From positions 1 through 47,463 of IMG/VR virus record IMGVR_UViG_3300010392_000264: 47,463 nucleotides of DNA, one strand, 5' to 3'. The position numbers and the translations under genes are program-made. This stretch comes from a virus. Below the pieces are notes generated by a model that made no database searches, was not told the DNA's origin, and saw only the letters and a program-made list of their open reading frames with translations. This document shows, in pieces, positions 23,680 through 33,112 of this stretch (the first letter of the stretch is position 1; each line of letters begins with the position of its first letter).

Positions 23680-25791
23680 ATGGAACTCGACACCTACCGC
23701 CTGCCGAACGGCGAAACCTTCTCTGTCGCGAAGGGCGCGCCGCGCGATGTTGTGATGGACGCATTCAACAAGGAGATTGAGCGCGTTCGCGGCACGCTGG
23801 CGCAGTCCACGAAGGAAACCGTCAACCGCAAGGAAGGCGCGCCGTGGGCGCTGCGGGAGTTCGTCGGCGGCGGGTCAAACAAGCCAGAGGACCGGCTGGC
23901 GAATATCCGGCGCTACTACCCAGAAGCCATCCCATACGGCGACGATAACTTCCTATTCTATGACCGCCAGACCGGCCAGCCGACGCTCTACAACGAGAAT
24001 GGCTTGAGCATGGGCGACGTGGCCTCCATGGCGCGGGAGGGCTTCGCCACGGCGGGGGCGGGCATCGGCGCAGCCCTTGGCGCTGGCGGCGGCCTTCTGA
24101 CCGGCCCCGGCGCTCCGGCTGCGGCTCCTGCGGGCGCTGCTGTCGGTGCGGGCCTTGGCGGAGCTATCGCCGGTTCAGCCTATGACGCCATGGGCGTCGG
24201 GCTGCGCGGGCGACAGGACAGCCGCGACGTTCTGGAAAAGGTAGGCGACGCCGCGACGGAAACGGCGCTCGGAATTGCCGGCCAGCGCGTCGGCGAAATG
24301 CTGCCGGGCGCGATCCGGGGCGCGCTCACGTCTTCCGGTCCTGCGACTGCCGGCACCGTCCAGGCGGGCGCGCAAAGCCTCGTGCGATCCGGCATCCCCG
24401 CGACCGCCGGCATGGTGACAGGCAACAAGACCATGCAGTTCGCCGAGAAGTTCCTTGAAAACTCCCTTGGCGGCGGATCGCGCATCGCGCAGCGCGCCGA
24501 GGAAGCGGTGATGGCGGGGCGTCGCCGTGTTGATGATGCCGTTGACACATTGTCGGGCGGCGCCGGCGGGTCGCCGGAGTATGCCGGCCAGCGGCTGAAG
24601 GCGGGCGCACGCAACGCGGCCGAACGCATCGCGCAGCGGTTCGACGACGAGTATACCGCCGTTTTCGACACCATCGGCCGCGACACGCCGGTTGCGGTCG
24701 ATGGCGTCCGGTCGGCGCTCGGAAGTTTCAAGTCTGGTCTTGCGCAGGCCCCCAAGACGCAGCGCGACAGGTACGGTGCTGCCATCCAGAAAGCCGAAAA
24801 CATTCTCGCCGACGCGCAGGCCAACGGCGGCCAGTTGAGCTTCGATACGCTTCGCCAGATCCGCACCGATCTCGGCAAGGCGCTCGGCGTGCGGCCGACA
24901 TGGCGACGCGAGGCTGTGAACGCTGGCCCGCTGGAACAGGTTTATGCCGCGCTGACCGACGACATCTTGAAGGCGGCGGAAGGGGCTGGATCTGATACGG
25001 CCATGCGCCTGCGGGTTCTTGACCGGGCGCTGCGCATTAACCGCAAAGTCGTCGAGCCGGCGCTTGGAAAGGTCATCGAGGCCGGCACTGACGCCGACGC
25101 ATACAAGTTCGCGGTGTCTGGGTCGAACCAGAGCGGCGAGCGCTTGGCGCAGTTGTTCCGCTATATGTCGCCGGAAGAACGCAACGCCACGGGCGCGGCT
25201 GTCCTGGCCCGACTGGGCCATGCGCGACCAGGCCAGCAGAACGCGGCCGGCGACGCATTCAGTTTCTCGACCTTCCTGACCGAGTGGAACAAGATCGCCC
25301 CGTCCGCCAAGGACGTTCTGTTCGGCAACTCCAACAAAGCGCTGCGGGTGCAGTTAGACGGGCTCGCGGAGGCCGCACAGGCGGCGCGGGCGATGGAGGC
25401 GACGGCGAACACGTCGCGCACCGCGTCCCACATGCAGGCGTTTGACATGCTCACCGGCGCTCTGGGCGGCGCTACGGGCCTGCTGATGGGCGGCGGAACG
25501 GGCGGGGCGGGTGTCGGCGCTGCGGCTACTGTAGGGGCCACAATCCTAGCTCAGCGGTCGGTCGCAAACCTGCTGACGAACCCGGCCTTCGTGCGCTGGC
25601 TGACGCCCGGCATCAAGATGGCGACGACGGGGAATCTGAACGGATTGTCTCAGCATCTGGGCCGTCTGACTGCGGTAGGTTTCGCCAATCCAGCCATTCG
25701 TGCAGATGTTGAGCGGTATCGCGACGAAATGAACGCGACCTTGCGGCCGTTCCTTCTTGAAGCCAGTAGGCAACCGCAATCAGGAAGATGA
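23680..25791 (+). CDS. DNA ejection/internal virion protein 3 with glycine-zipper segment
   Basis: A 703-residue protein. The first 25 residues (YRLPNGETFSVAKGAPRDVV) look like a small virion-targeting motif. Residues about 115-175 form a long Gly/Ala stretch (GFATAGAGIGAALGAGGGLL ... GAAVGAGLGGAIAG), a glycine-zipper-like membrane-active segment suited to crossing the envelope, as proposed for P22 gp16-type proteins. The rest is helical. A second small-residue segment lies at about 590-625. Its 3' end is overlapped by a reverse-strand gene candidate. Confidence 0.72.
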   Translation: MELDTYRLPNGETFSVAKGAPRDVVMDAFNKEIERVRGTLAQSTKETVNRKEGAPWALREFVGGGSNKPEDRLANIRRYYPEAIPYGDDNFLFYDRQTGQPTLYNENGLSMGDVASMAREGFATAGAGIGAALGAGGGLLTGPGAPAAAPAGAAVGAGLGGAIAGSAYDAMGVGLRGRQDSRDVLEKVGDAATETALGIAGQRVGEMLPGAIRGALTSSGPATAGTVQAGAQSLVRSGIPATAGMVTGNKTMQFAEKFLENSLGGGSRIAQRAEEAVMAGRRRVDDAVDTLSGGAGGSPEYAGQRLKAGARNAAERIAQRFDDEYTAVFDTIGRDTPVAVDGVRSALGSFKSGLAQAPKTQRDRYGAAIQKAENILADAQANGGQLSFDTLRQIRTDLGKALGVRPTWRREAVNAGPLEQVYAALTDDILKAAEGAGSDTAMRLRVLDRALRINRKVVEPALGKVIEAGTDADAYKFAVSGSNQSGERLAQLFRYMSPEERNATGAAVLARLGHARPGQQNAAGDAFSFSTFLTEWNKIAPSAKDVLFGNSNKALRVQLDGLAEAAQAARAMEATANTSRTASHMQAFDMLTGALGGATGLLMGGGTGGAGVGAAATVGATILAQRSVANLLTNPAFVRWLTPGIKMATTGNLNGLSQHLGRLTAVGFANPAIRADVERYRDEMNATLRPFLLEASRQPQSGR

Positions 25792-25942
25792 GCGGCGAAT
25801 AGGCGTAAGCCAACTGCGCCGCGTACAGATACCAGACCCAGCCGCCGAACAGCATCGGGATCATCAACGCAATCAGGCCGTAGAACTGCCAGTTTTGCAT
25901 GCCCTGAGCGTAGGTGTGATCGCGGCTTAACCAGGCTGTCAT
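25613..25942 (-). CDS. Reverse-strand two-helix membrane protein (candidate)
   Basis: A 109-residue reading on the reverse strand inside the rightward late block. Residues about 15-62 hold two strong membrane segments (NWQFYGLIALMIPMLFGGW and YAYSPLIFLIAVAYWL) rich in Trp and Tyr. These lie exactly in the 25792-25942 interval that has no forward gene. The C-terminal 58 residues overlap the ejection gene antisense and may be fortuitous. Upstream ribosome sites are weak (TTTAGG), and ATG 25900 is an alternative. It could be a superinfection-exclusion-type or other accessory membrane protein. Confidence 0.45.
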   Translation of the reverse strand: MTAWLSRDHTYAQGMQNWQFYGLIALMIPMLFGGWVWYLYAAQLAYAYSPLIFLIAVAYWLQEGTAARSRSFRRDTAQHLHEWLDWRNLPQSDGPDAETIRSDSPSSPS

Positions 25943-25993
25943 GGCCTAAACGTGGCCCCGAGCCGCGCCGAACGCAAGCATTTAACGACGACG

Positions 25994-26017
25994 GCCGCCG
26001 GCAATCGGCGGCTTTTT
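25994..26017 (+). terminator. Intrinsic terminator before the fibre genes
   Basis: GCCGCCG (25994-26000) pairs with CGGCGGC (26006-26012) around a 5-nt GCAAT loop, followed by TTTTT (26013-26017). A strong Rho-independent terminator that would end the late structural transcript just before the Shine-Dalgarno site of the gene at 26032. Confidence 0.75.
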
Positions 26018-26031
26018 GCTGGAGGGCGTCG

Positions 26032-27984
26032 ATGCCCGCTCTTGACCGCTACATTCCGCCGGTTCCGCAGGAGTTTGACACCGCTGCGGCCAATGGCTTG
26101 GACGCCGGCAGCGGCTTCAAGCTTGAGTTCTTCGCCAGCGGCACGACCACGCCAAAAGACACATATTCGGACAAAAACCGAAACACGCCGAACAGCAATC
26201 CCGTCGTCGCCGACAGCGCCGGCCGGTTCGGGTCTATCTTCATGGGCACGGGTTCCTATCGTGTCGTCCTGAAGGACGCCGACGACGTTACGATCTGGAC
26301 CCGCGACGATGTGGCCGGCGGCTACGCCACGGAGGTCTCGGAGGCGCTTGCGTCAGCCAACGTCACGGGCTTCCTGGGGGCAATCGGATCATACGATCTC
26401 GTCGCCAATCACGCGGACGGGCCGACTGCGGCAGATACCGCTTATGCGGCTGGCGTGCCGCTCTACGTCAAGAACGGCGAGACAGCCTATTTGACGTGCG
26501 ACCCGACGAACGGCGACGACATCCAGCAGATGTTCGAATGGTTCTCGTCCTGCAAGAAGGACGAGGGCGGCACGTTTTACATTCTGCTGGCCGATGGCGA
26601 GCACGAGGTTTCGACTGGCATCCTGATGGAGCGCCCGGGCCTCACCATCGATTTCCGCGCCTCCGGTTCCCCTGACGCGGTAACCGCCACGGCGATCACC
26701 AGCGCGCTTGTCGTCGATACGACCTATCGGGCGACCGTCACCGTATCCACGGCGCTGCCGGATCAGGTCATCGTCGGCTCGCCCATAGGCATGCAGAACA
26801 TCCAGGGCGACAACGACGCGCTCGCCTTCAACGGCGGCCAGGTCGTGCAGTCCATCGCGGGCGACCGGCTGTCCTTTACCTACGATTTCTTCTCGCCGGC
26901 CGGCGCGCCGACAGACCCGTCCGCGCTGGATAATACGGCCATCAACGGCATGACGCCCAATCAGGTCCTCTGCCCGCAGGCATGGCTTGTCTGCGACGAG
27001 AACGGATGGGACGGCGGCACGCAGGAAGGCTTCATCGCCCTACGCGGCGGGGCCAAGTGCGCCATCCAAGACATCGGCTTTGTCTTCGACGGCACGGCGG
27101 CCGGCGACGACCACATGATCGCGGTGCGCGACACCGGGTCATTCATCCATATCGTGCAGGACTGCGTGTTCGCCGGTGCCGGCGACAAGGTGATCCGCCA
27201 GACGTTCGGCGCGGGCAGCTTCATCAACCGCTCCTGCATCGGCGGCGCGTTCAAGGCGCGCGTCGCCATCGACCTTGCGGTCGGCTGCTCCGGCACGGTG
27301 GTTAGGTGCTCGCTCGGCGGCTTCTCTAACCAGATATGCAACGTCGGCGCATCGAGCGGCATATCGTTCACAAGCTGCTGCGGCGGCGCTTCGACGACCG
27401 GCATTCAGATCCCGAACAGCGGCGCTGGCGCGGGCGTGCTCTACAGCCTATCGCAGTTCGGGCATTGCGTTAGCGGCCTCTACGCGCAGAACGGCTGCAT
27501 CAATGTCACGGAGAATGCGGCGAGCATCCTGACCGGCATGACGCATGCGCAGCGGTCGGTGGATGACGCCGGGAAGATCGTCGGCGAGGCCACCTTCTCC
27601 AACAATACAAATAACATAACGGTCGATAATACGACCTACACGCCGACGCTTTCGAACACGACGAACATCGACAGTTCGACGGCGGTTCAGTGCCGATATC
27701 AAAAACGGGACCGCAAGATTTACGTTTTCGGCCGCGTCTCCGTCACGCCCACAGCGGCCAGCAACACGCTGACCGAACTCGGCATTTCGCTTCCGGTCGC
27801 ATCGAACTTCGCCGACACGAAAGACCTTGTGGGCAATGCGGCCGCCCATCAACTTTCGGCCGCCGGCAGCGTGGTGATGGATCTGATCGCCGACACCACG
27901 AACGACCGGGCGTTGCTGAGCTTCTACAGCGCCAGCACGAGCGCACACACAATCCACTTCCGCTTCGAATATCAGGTGATCTGA
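26032..27984 (+). CDS. Tail fibre/spike protein 1 (receptor binding)
   Basis: A 650-residue protein. Residues about 20-90 (GFKLEFFASGTTTPKDTYSD, FGSIFMGTGSYRVVLKDADD) form a virion-attachment domain common in phage fibres and spikes. The middle has beta-helix-like rungs. The last 120 residues (from about TYTPTLSNTTNIDSSTAVQC to FRFEYQVI) look like a beta-sandwich receptor-binding tip. Strong SD TGGAGGG. It follows a terminator, so it probably has its own promoter or is transcribed by read-through. Confidence 0.8.
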   Translation: MPALDRYIPPVPQEFDTAAANGLDAGSGFKLEFFASGTTTPKDTYSDKNRNTPNSNPVVADSAGRFGSIFMGTGSYRVVLKDADDVTIWTRDDVAGGYATEVSEALASANVTGFLGAIGSYDLVANHADGPTAADTAYAAGVPLYVKNGETAYLTCDPTNGDDIQQMFEWFSSCKKDEGGTFYILLADGEHEVSTGILMERPGLTIDFRASGSPDAVTATAITSALVVDTTYRATVTVSTALPDQVIVGSPIGMQNIQGDNDALAFNGGQVVQSIAGDRLSFTYDFFSPAGAPTDPSALDNTAINGMTPNQVLCPQAWLVCDENGWDGGTQEGFIALRGGAKCAIQDIGFVFDGTAAGDDHMIAVRDTGSFIHIVQDCVFAGAGDKVIRQTFGAGSFINRSCIGGAFKARVAIDLAVGCSGTVVRCSLGGFSNQICNVGASSGISFTSCCGGASTTGIQIPNSGAGAGVLYSLSQFGHCVSGLYAQNGCINVTENAASILTGMTHAQRSVDDAGKIVGEATFSNNTNNITVDNTTYTPTLSNTTNIDSSTAVQCRYQKRDRKIYVFGRVSVTPTAASNTLTELGISLPVASNFADTKDLVGNAAAHQLSAAGSVVMDLIADTTNDRALLSFYSASTSAHTIHFRFEYQVI

Positions 27985-27986
27985 CC

Positions 27987-28256
27987 ATGGCTGAGATTGC
28001 AGAGATCACGTGGGATTCGGCGAACGGCCGGATCATCCACAAACTTTCGGATGGCTCGACGCGGACCTATCGGAACGCGGATCGCGCCAAGTACGTCGCC
28101 GACAACGCCGACCGCCCTGAGGCGCTGGACGACCTACGCGCTATGAGATGGGACACGCGCGGCCTGCCTGACCCGCGCGAGCGCATCCGGGCCGAGAAGC
28201 AGGCTGAGGCCGTCGCAGAGGTCGAACGCGCCATCGCGCTGATCCGACCGCGCTGA
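27987..28256 (+). CDS. Small protein between the fibre genes
   Basis: An 89-residue protein with a short beta-rich start (ITWDSANGRIIHKLSDGSTR) and a helical charged C-terminus. The KLSDGSTRTY pattern resembles small phage proteins that end or follow fibres; it could be a fibre chaperone, but no family is clear. It starts 2 nt after the fibre stop. Confidence 0.55.
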   Translation: MAEIAEITWDSANGRIIHKLSDGSTRTYRNADRAKYVADNADRPEALDDLRAMRWDTRGLPDPRERIRAEKQAEAVAEVERAIALIRPR

Positions 28257-28294
28257 ACAGCATTCACGCAATCCTCGTTTAGACGGATTTCCAC

Positions 28295-31200
28295 ATGGCT
28301 CTATCGATCCGGTCGGCGCGCCTTTACGGCGTGCGCAGGCTCAATGCGTCTACTGCGATGGGCGAAGGCGACGTTGACGCGCCCACCATCTCGTCTACGT
28401 CGCCGACTGATGACGCGACCGGCGTTGCTGTTGATGCCGTGATTGAGATCACGTTCAACGAAAATATCTACTTCCACCCTGCATCGACGATCACTCTGCG
28501 GCACAAGCCGTCTGCATCATTCACGCTTAGGGAAACATTCAACACTACGACCTTGGCGGGCTTTGCTGGCGGTTCCATCGCAATCGTCGGTAACGTTCTG
28601 ACTGTCACGCCCGGCCTCAACATGACAGGAGGTGTAGAGTTTGCCCTGCGCATCGCGGCCGATGCGATTAAGGATGCCTCCGGAAACTTCTTCGCCGGCA
28701 TCACGAACGACACAACGCTTTCGTGGACCATTGTTGACGGCGCTGCCCTCGATGTCACCAAGGGCGCGCAGAGCATCGATTATGGAACGACGTTCGACTA
28801 TTACGTCCGGCCGGGCGTGGGTGATAACGGCAATGCCGGCACGTCCTACGAAGCGGCCTGGGCGACGATCCAGCACGCCGTCGATACGCTTCAGACAGAG
28901 ACCGGAGACATCACGGTCGGCATCGAGGGCATGTCGCGCGAAGCCGTCGATTTCGGAACCAGCTACGATGCGAGCGCCACCTATGACAGCCTGAAGTTCT
29001 ATTGTTACGGCACGTCGTCCGAGCGTGCGGCCGGCATCACGGCTCAGGAGGCCATCACCGGCTGGACGCAATGCACGTCGGGCGACACGATCCTTACCGG
29101 GCTCGCCGACAAGACCGTCTGTTACAAGAAGCAGTTCACGCCGCCGACTGACTCCGCACTCTACGCCGGCCAGACGATGGGCTTCAATCTGATGGAAGCC
29201 GGCGTGCAGCAGGTGCAGGCGAACAATCTCGCTGCGACCCCGGCCTATGCGCCGTTCCTGCGGGACCGCGCGAACACGTGGCCCTCGTCCGACTCGATCA
29301 CTTCGACGTTCTCAGATCCCTACTACTACATGGACACGCTGACAGACACCGATCTGATCGGCATGTCGCAGACCAGCATGGAGAACGCCGGGACGTTCAT
29401 GTTGATCCATGCCTACCCCAATGTAGGCGCTACCACGGCCATCACGAGTTTTAATTCGACGACAGGCGAAATCACGCTTGACGGAACGATCCGCGCTCCG
29501 GGCGGCAATGACGGCGACGACCCCGTTGACTACGTGATCGTTAACGCACCGCACCTTATCACCGGCGCGGGGCAATACGCGGTCACCGTAGACGGCTCCA
29601 ATCTGTTCACCGTCTATTACGTCCCGAACACGCCCGCCAATCTCGAAAACGGCAACGTTACCTATGGCGCGAGGCAGATTTGTCTCGACTTCAGCGACGC
29701 ATCCAACTTCGAAATGCATGGCCTGACGTTCATGGGCTCCGGCTTCATCAACTCGATCCGGCAGGCCAACATCATGAACGGGCCGTCCACGTTCGGGTCC
29801 GACTTCAAGTTCAAGAACATCTGGACGACGGACACGACCGGCCACAGCAACGGCTCGGGCGGCATGGGCATTGGCGGCACGGATTACGTCGTCGAGTACC
29901 TTTCGACTAACCGCCACATTCAGGGCGCAGGCTTCGCGCTGGCGCTCACGACGCGCGGCAAGGTCGGCTATGTCGAGATCGACGACGTAGAGCAGGGGCC
30001 ATTCCAGTCCATCGCGCCCGGCTCGTCTGTCGGCATGATTTACCACGTCAACCTCAGCGCATCTGTCGGCGGCGACACCCATTCGAACAAAGCCAATTTC
30101 TATGGCACGAACGGCAATCCGGGCTGGGACGGAATGCTCGTGTGGGGCGTTAATTGGCCTTACGGGGTGCGCGGCTATTTCACGTGGCAGAGGTCTGTGG
30201 GCATCGTCCTCGGCTGCGCGCTGCTTTCGTCCGACGTGGACGACGGGCGCGCCATCGACAATCAGTCGAGCGTCGAGGAACCAGTCAGCGGTACAAAGAA
30301 CCTCATCATCTTCACGACAGCCGGCCCGCATACCGGGCAGACGGACGGCAATCTCGATCTCGCTGAGACCAACTCGTCCGGCGCTGACGATGAAATCACA
30401 TGCTCGATCATAGCGGGCGTGTCGGTTTCCAACGCCGCCAACTTCGTCAATGGTGGCGGCAACATCTTCACGGGCACGCTTGACCCGGAAGACGAGACCG
30501 ACATCTTCAGCACGAACGCCGCGATCTGGTCCGACATCGAGACGCAAGCGCTGATCGAAGCCGGCCCCGCGGCTGTCCGCGTCGGCATCGACAAGTCGAG
30601 CGAGCGCACGTCGCTGATTTCCCGCTTCAACGGCGCGACGGACGACAGTGGCAACATCGTCATCGACTATGACCGCCTCGGGAATCCGATCAACTGGTCA
30701 AATCCGCATCGCGGCTCCGATATCTTCACCGCCGAAGCCTACACGCCCGCGACGGTCACTGTCGGCACGCCTGGCGTTGTCTCCGATACGCAGGCGACCG
30801 TCACCGTCTCGACAACGACAGCAGCGGCCACGTCGAAGGGCGGCGGCATCTACATCATCTCGCAACCGTCTTCCGTGACGCCGACGCCGAACGCCGCGCA
30901 GATTAAAGCCGGGAACATGGGCAACGACGCCTCTGCCCCGTTCGCGGACAGTAAGGCCATCGCAGGCGGCACGTCGCCCTACAGCTTCAACGCCACCACG
31001 CTAACGGCCGTCGCTCAGAAGTTCTATGCGGTCGAGATCGCCCCAGACGGCACGGCTGGAACGGTGGTCGCGTCGAGCGAGTTTACGCCGGCCAGCAGCG
31101 AAAACGGCGACTGGCAGCAGTTCGACGGTGCGTCGGCTCTGGTGTGGAGCCCGCCGACCGGCTTGCCCGCCGCCGACGACGTGACGCAGTTCACCGTTTG

Positions 31201-31825
31201 CTACACGTACAAGCCGGAAGGCTCCGACGCTTCGTCCAACATTCAGCTTCTGACGTTGCGCGGACTCGGCACAACCTCCAGCCCGTTCTCGAACATCTGG
31301 GGCTCGCTGCTGAACAACTGGAATCGCGTCTACGACAGCGGCGGGAACCTTCTCACAAACCCCATCTCGCAGACGATGACCATCGACACGAAGTATGCGT
31401 TCTTCTGGTCGTTCGACAAGACGACAGACACTATTTCGTATGCGATCTATAATCTTGACACCGGCTCCGCGCTTGTAGGCCCGACGACAGCTTCAACTAC
31501 GAACACAGCGAACGATCTCTACGGCAACAGTATGCTCGGCATCTGGGTCGGCGCTTCGAACGTCCTCTCCAACGATTGCTACGGCGAGTTCGAGCGCGTC
31601 CATGTCTTCCTTGAAGGTTACCTGGAATGGACGACAAGCACCGTTCAGCACGTCATCGGGTCCGATTTCCAGACGCTTCAGGATAAGAGCGTGCTCGAAG
31701 CGCAAATGGGCGTTAGTCCCATCATTTCGATGCGGGGCTTCGACCTGCAAGACCTAGACAACAGCGACGGCACCGGCGGCAATCCGACATTCGGCGGCGC
31801 TGGCTCTATCACGACGGCGACGTGA
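28295..31825 (+). CDS. Large tail fibre/spike protein 2 with Ig-like and lectin-like domains
   Basis: A 1176-residue protein. Residues about 30-150 match the bacterial Ig-like Big_5/SbsA type (TDDATGVAVDAVIEITFNEN ... AADAIKDASGNFF). Residues about 165-830 are Gly/Ser/Asp-rich and beta-helix-like (YYVRPGVGDNGNAGTSYEAA; YVVEYLSTNRHIQGAG). About 835-930 is a fibronectin/Ig-like linker, and about 935-1145 looks like a concanavalin/LamG-type sandwich (FTVCYTYKPEGSD, IWVGASNVLSNDCYGEFERV). It probably binds or degrades host surface glycans. It is the largest gene in the genome and the second fibre locus. Confidence 0.75.
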   Translation: MALSIRSARLYGVRRLNASTAMGEGDVDAPTISSTSPTDDATGVAVDAVIEITFNENIYFHPASTITLRHKPSASFTLRETFNTTTLAGFAGGSIAIVGNVLTVTPGLNMTGGVEFALRIAADAIKDASGNFFAGITNDTTLSWTIVDGAALDVTKGAQSIDYGTTFDYYVRPGVGDNGNAGTSYEAAWATIQHAVDTLQTETGDITVGIEGMSREAVDFGTSYDASATYDSLKFYCYGTSSERAAGITAQEAITGWTQCTSGDTILTGLADKTVCYKKQFTPPTDSALYAGQTMGFNLMEAGVQQVQANNLAATPAYAPFLRDRANTWPSSDSITSTFSDPYYYMDTLTDTDLIGMSQTSMENAGTFMLIHAYPNVGATTAITSFNSTTGEITLDGTIRAPGGNDGDDPVDYVIVNAPHLITGAGQYAVTVDGSNLFTVYYVPNTPANLENGNVTYGARQICLDFSDASNFEMHGLTFMGSGFINSIRQANIMNGPSTFGSDFKFKNIWTTDTTGHSNGSGGMGIGGTDYVVEYLSTNRHIQGAGFALALTTRGKVGYVEIDDVEQGPFQSIAPGSSVGMIYHVNLSASVGGDTHSNKANFYGTNGNPGWDGMLVWGVNWPYGVRGYFTWQRSVGIVLGCALLSSDVDDGRAIDNQSSVEEPVSGTKNLIIFTTAGPHTGQTDGNLDLAETNSSGADDEITCSIIAGVSVSNAANFVNGGGNIFTGTLDPEDETDIFSTNAAIWSDIETQALIEAGPAAVRVGIDKSSERTSLISRFNGATDDSGNIVIDYDRLGNPINWSNPHRGSDIFTAEAYTPATVTVGTPGVVSDTQATVTVSTTTAAATSKGGGIYIISQPSSVTPTPNAAQIKAGNMGNDASAPFADSKAIAGGTSPYSFNATTLTAVAQKFYAVEIAPDGTAGTVVASSEFTPASSENGDWQQFDGASALVWSPPTGLPAADDVTQFTVCYTYKPEGSDASSNIQLLTLRGLGTTSSPFSNIWGSLLNNWNRVYDSGGNLLTNPISQTMTIDTKYAFFWSFDKTTDTISYAIYNLDTGSALVGPTTASTTNTANDLYGNSMLGIWVGASNVLSNDCYGEFERVHVFLEGYLEWTTSTVQHVIGSDFQTLQDKSVLEAQMGVSPIISMRGFDLQDLDNSDGTGGNPTFGGAGSITTAT

Positions 31826-31835
31826 GCCTAGCGCA

Positions 31836-32057
31836 ATGAACTACGACGACCGCGCCCAACACGCCGCCCTAGCCGCCCGCTTCGACGCACTGAAAGAGAC
31901 CGTCGATAAGGTCGCCTCCAGCCAAGAAGACATCAAGCGCGAACTCTCCGAAATCCGGGGGGCGCGCAAAATGGCGTGGGGCATCCTCGGTGCGGTCGGC
32001 GGCGTCGGCGGCATCATCGGCTATCTGGCCCACAAGCTGAATCTCCCCGTCAACTAG
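31836..32057 (+). CDS. XhlA-like coiled-coil membrane protein (lysis accessory)
   Basis: A 73-residue protein. Residues about 10-45 form a coiled coil (RFDALKETVDKVASSQEDIK), followed by one membrane segment (MAWGILGAVGGVGGIIGYLA, 47-66) and a short tail. This coiled coil plus C-terminal membrane helix is the XhlA/haemolysin layout that often works with holins. The start lacks a clear ribosome site and follows the fibre stop by 10 nt. Confidence 0.65.
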   Translation: MNYDDRAQHAALAARFDALKETVDKVASSQEDIKRELSEIRGARKMAWGILGAVGGVGGIIGYLAHKLNLPVN

Positions 32058-32071
32058 AGCGAGGATTGCGC

Positions 32072-33112
32072 GTGCTGGAACCTCAGACGCGGCTAGAGCG
32101 CGACCGTGAAGCGGCCGAGCTTGTCGAGCAGCACGGCACCGCCGCAGAAGCGGCACGCCAGACCGGCATAGCGGAACGGACGATCCGGGAGCGGGCGACA
32201 CGCTATGCCGCAGTCCGTGCCGGCCTCGCCGACGAGAAAGACGTAGAGTACCCCGAGTTTCCGCCCGATGATCGCCCCATCGAGGAAATCCTTGACGCCA
32301 TGGCCGCCAGGCAGCGGCAGCGGGCGGAACATGCATCTGCATTACATTGGTTCCCGCTGAAGATGAAGCGTGCCGAGCCGGTCGGAATCGCCTTCGTCGG
32401 CGACCCGCACCTCGGCAACAACGGGACGAACATCGATCTCGTCCGCCGAGACGCCCGGCTGATGGCCGAAACCGATGGCGTATATGCCGTGAACCTAGGC
32501 GATACGGTGGATAATTGGGGCGGCCGTCTGGTCCGCCTCTACGCCGAAAACGACGTGTCGCGCTCGACCGAACAGAAGCTCGCGCGGTGGTTCCTACAGG
32601 ACAGCGGCATTCGCTGGCTGCTTTGGCTTCTCGGCAATCACGACGAGATGGATAGCGGTTTCGCCTCATATCTACGCGGCATGAAGGCCCCGCCCCTGCC
32701 GTTGGTCGAGTGGTCGGCCAAGTTCCGCGTCTGCTTCCCGAACGGCCGCGAGATCCGCATCGACGCCGCCCACAATCACAAGGGCTCGTCGATGTGGAAC
32801 AACCTCCACGGCCAGGACCGGGCGTCGCGCTTCGACGAGGAAGCGGACATCTACATCGCCGGCCACCACCACGATTGGGGCGTGGCCTGCAAGGAGCCAT
32901 ATCCCGGTCGCGTCGTCCACTTGGCGCGAGCGCGCGGGTACAAGTTCCTCGACCACTACGCTGCACACCATCAGTTCGCCGAGCATCAGTTCGGATCGAC
33001 GATCCTCGCCGTGATCGACCCGCGCGAGGACGTAGCGGTGCGCCGGATACGGCTATTCCCTGATCTCAAGGAAGGATGCGAGTTCCTGACATGGAAAAGA
33101 ACGAACCCGTAA
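32072..33112 (+). CDS. HTH-calcineurin-like metallophosphoesterase
   Basis: A 346-residue protein. N-terminal residues about 14-45 (ELVEQHGTAAEAARQTGIAE) are HTH-like. The rest is a calcineurin-type phosphoesterase with all metal motifs: GDPHLG (Asp111, His113), GDTVDN (Asp144), GNHDE (Asn189, His190, Asp191), His234/His236 and GHHHD (264-268). It probably cleaves phosphodiester bonds with two metals. The substrate is unknown; nucleic acid processing or removal of a signalling nucleotide are options. GTG start with AGCGAGG upstream. It sits in the lysis module where an endolysin is normally found. Confidence 0.8.
   Translation: MLEPQTRLERDREAAELVEQHGTAAEAARQTGIAERTIRERATRYAAVRAGLADEKDVEYPEFPPDDRPIEEILDAMAARQRQRAEHASALHWFPLKMKRAEPVGIAFVGDPHLGNNGTNIDLVRRDARLMAETDGVYAVNLGDTVDNWGGRLVRLYAENDVSRSTEQKLARWFLQDSGIRWLLWLLGNHDEMDSGFASYLRGMKAPPLPLVEWSAKFRVCFPNGREIRIDAAHNHKGSSMWNNLHGQDRASRFDEEADIYIAGHHHDWGVACKEPYPGRVVHLARARGYKFLDHYAAHHQFAEHQFGSTILAVIDPREDVAVRRIRLFPDLKEGCEFLTWKRTNP

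Noticed and set aside
29312-30547. 411-residue reverse-strand frame inside the large fibre gene
   Set aside because: Shadow frame: biased Arg/Val/Asp composition, no ribosome site, and the forward gene is convincing.
32072-33112. Endolysin at the usual position in the lysis module
   Set aside because: The gene there has calcineurin-type metal motifs and no peptidoglycan-hydrolase signature.
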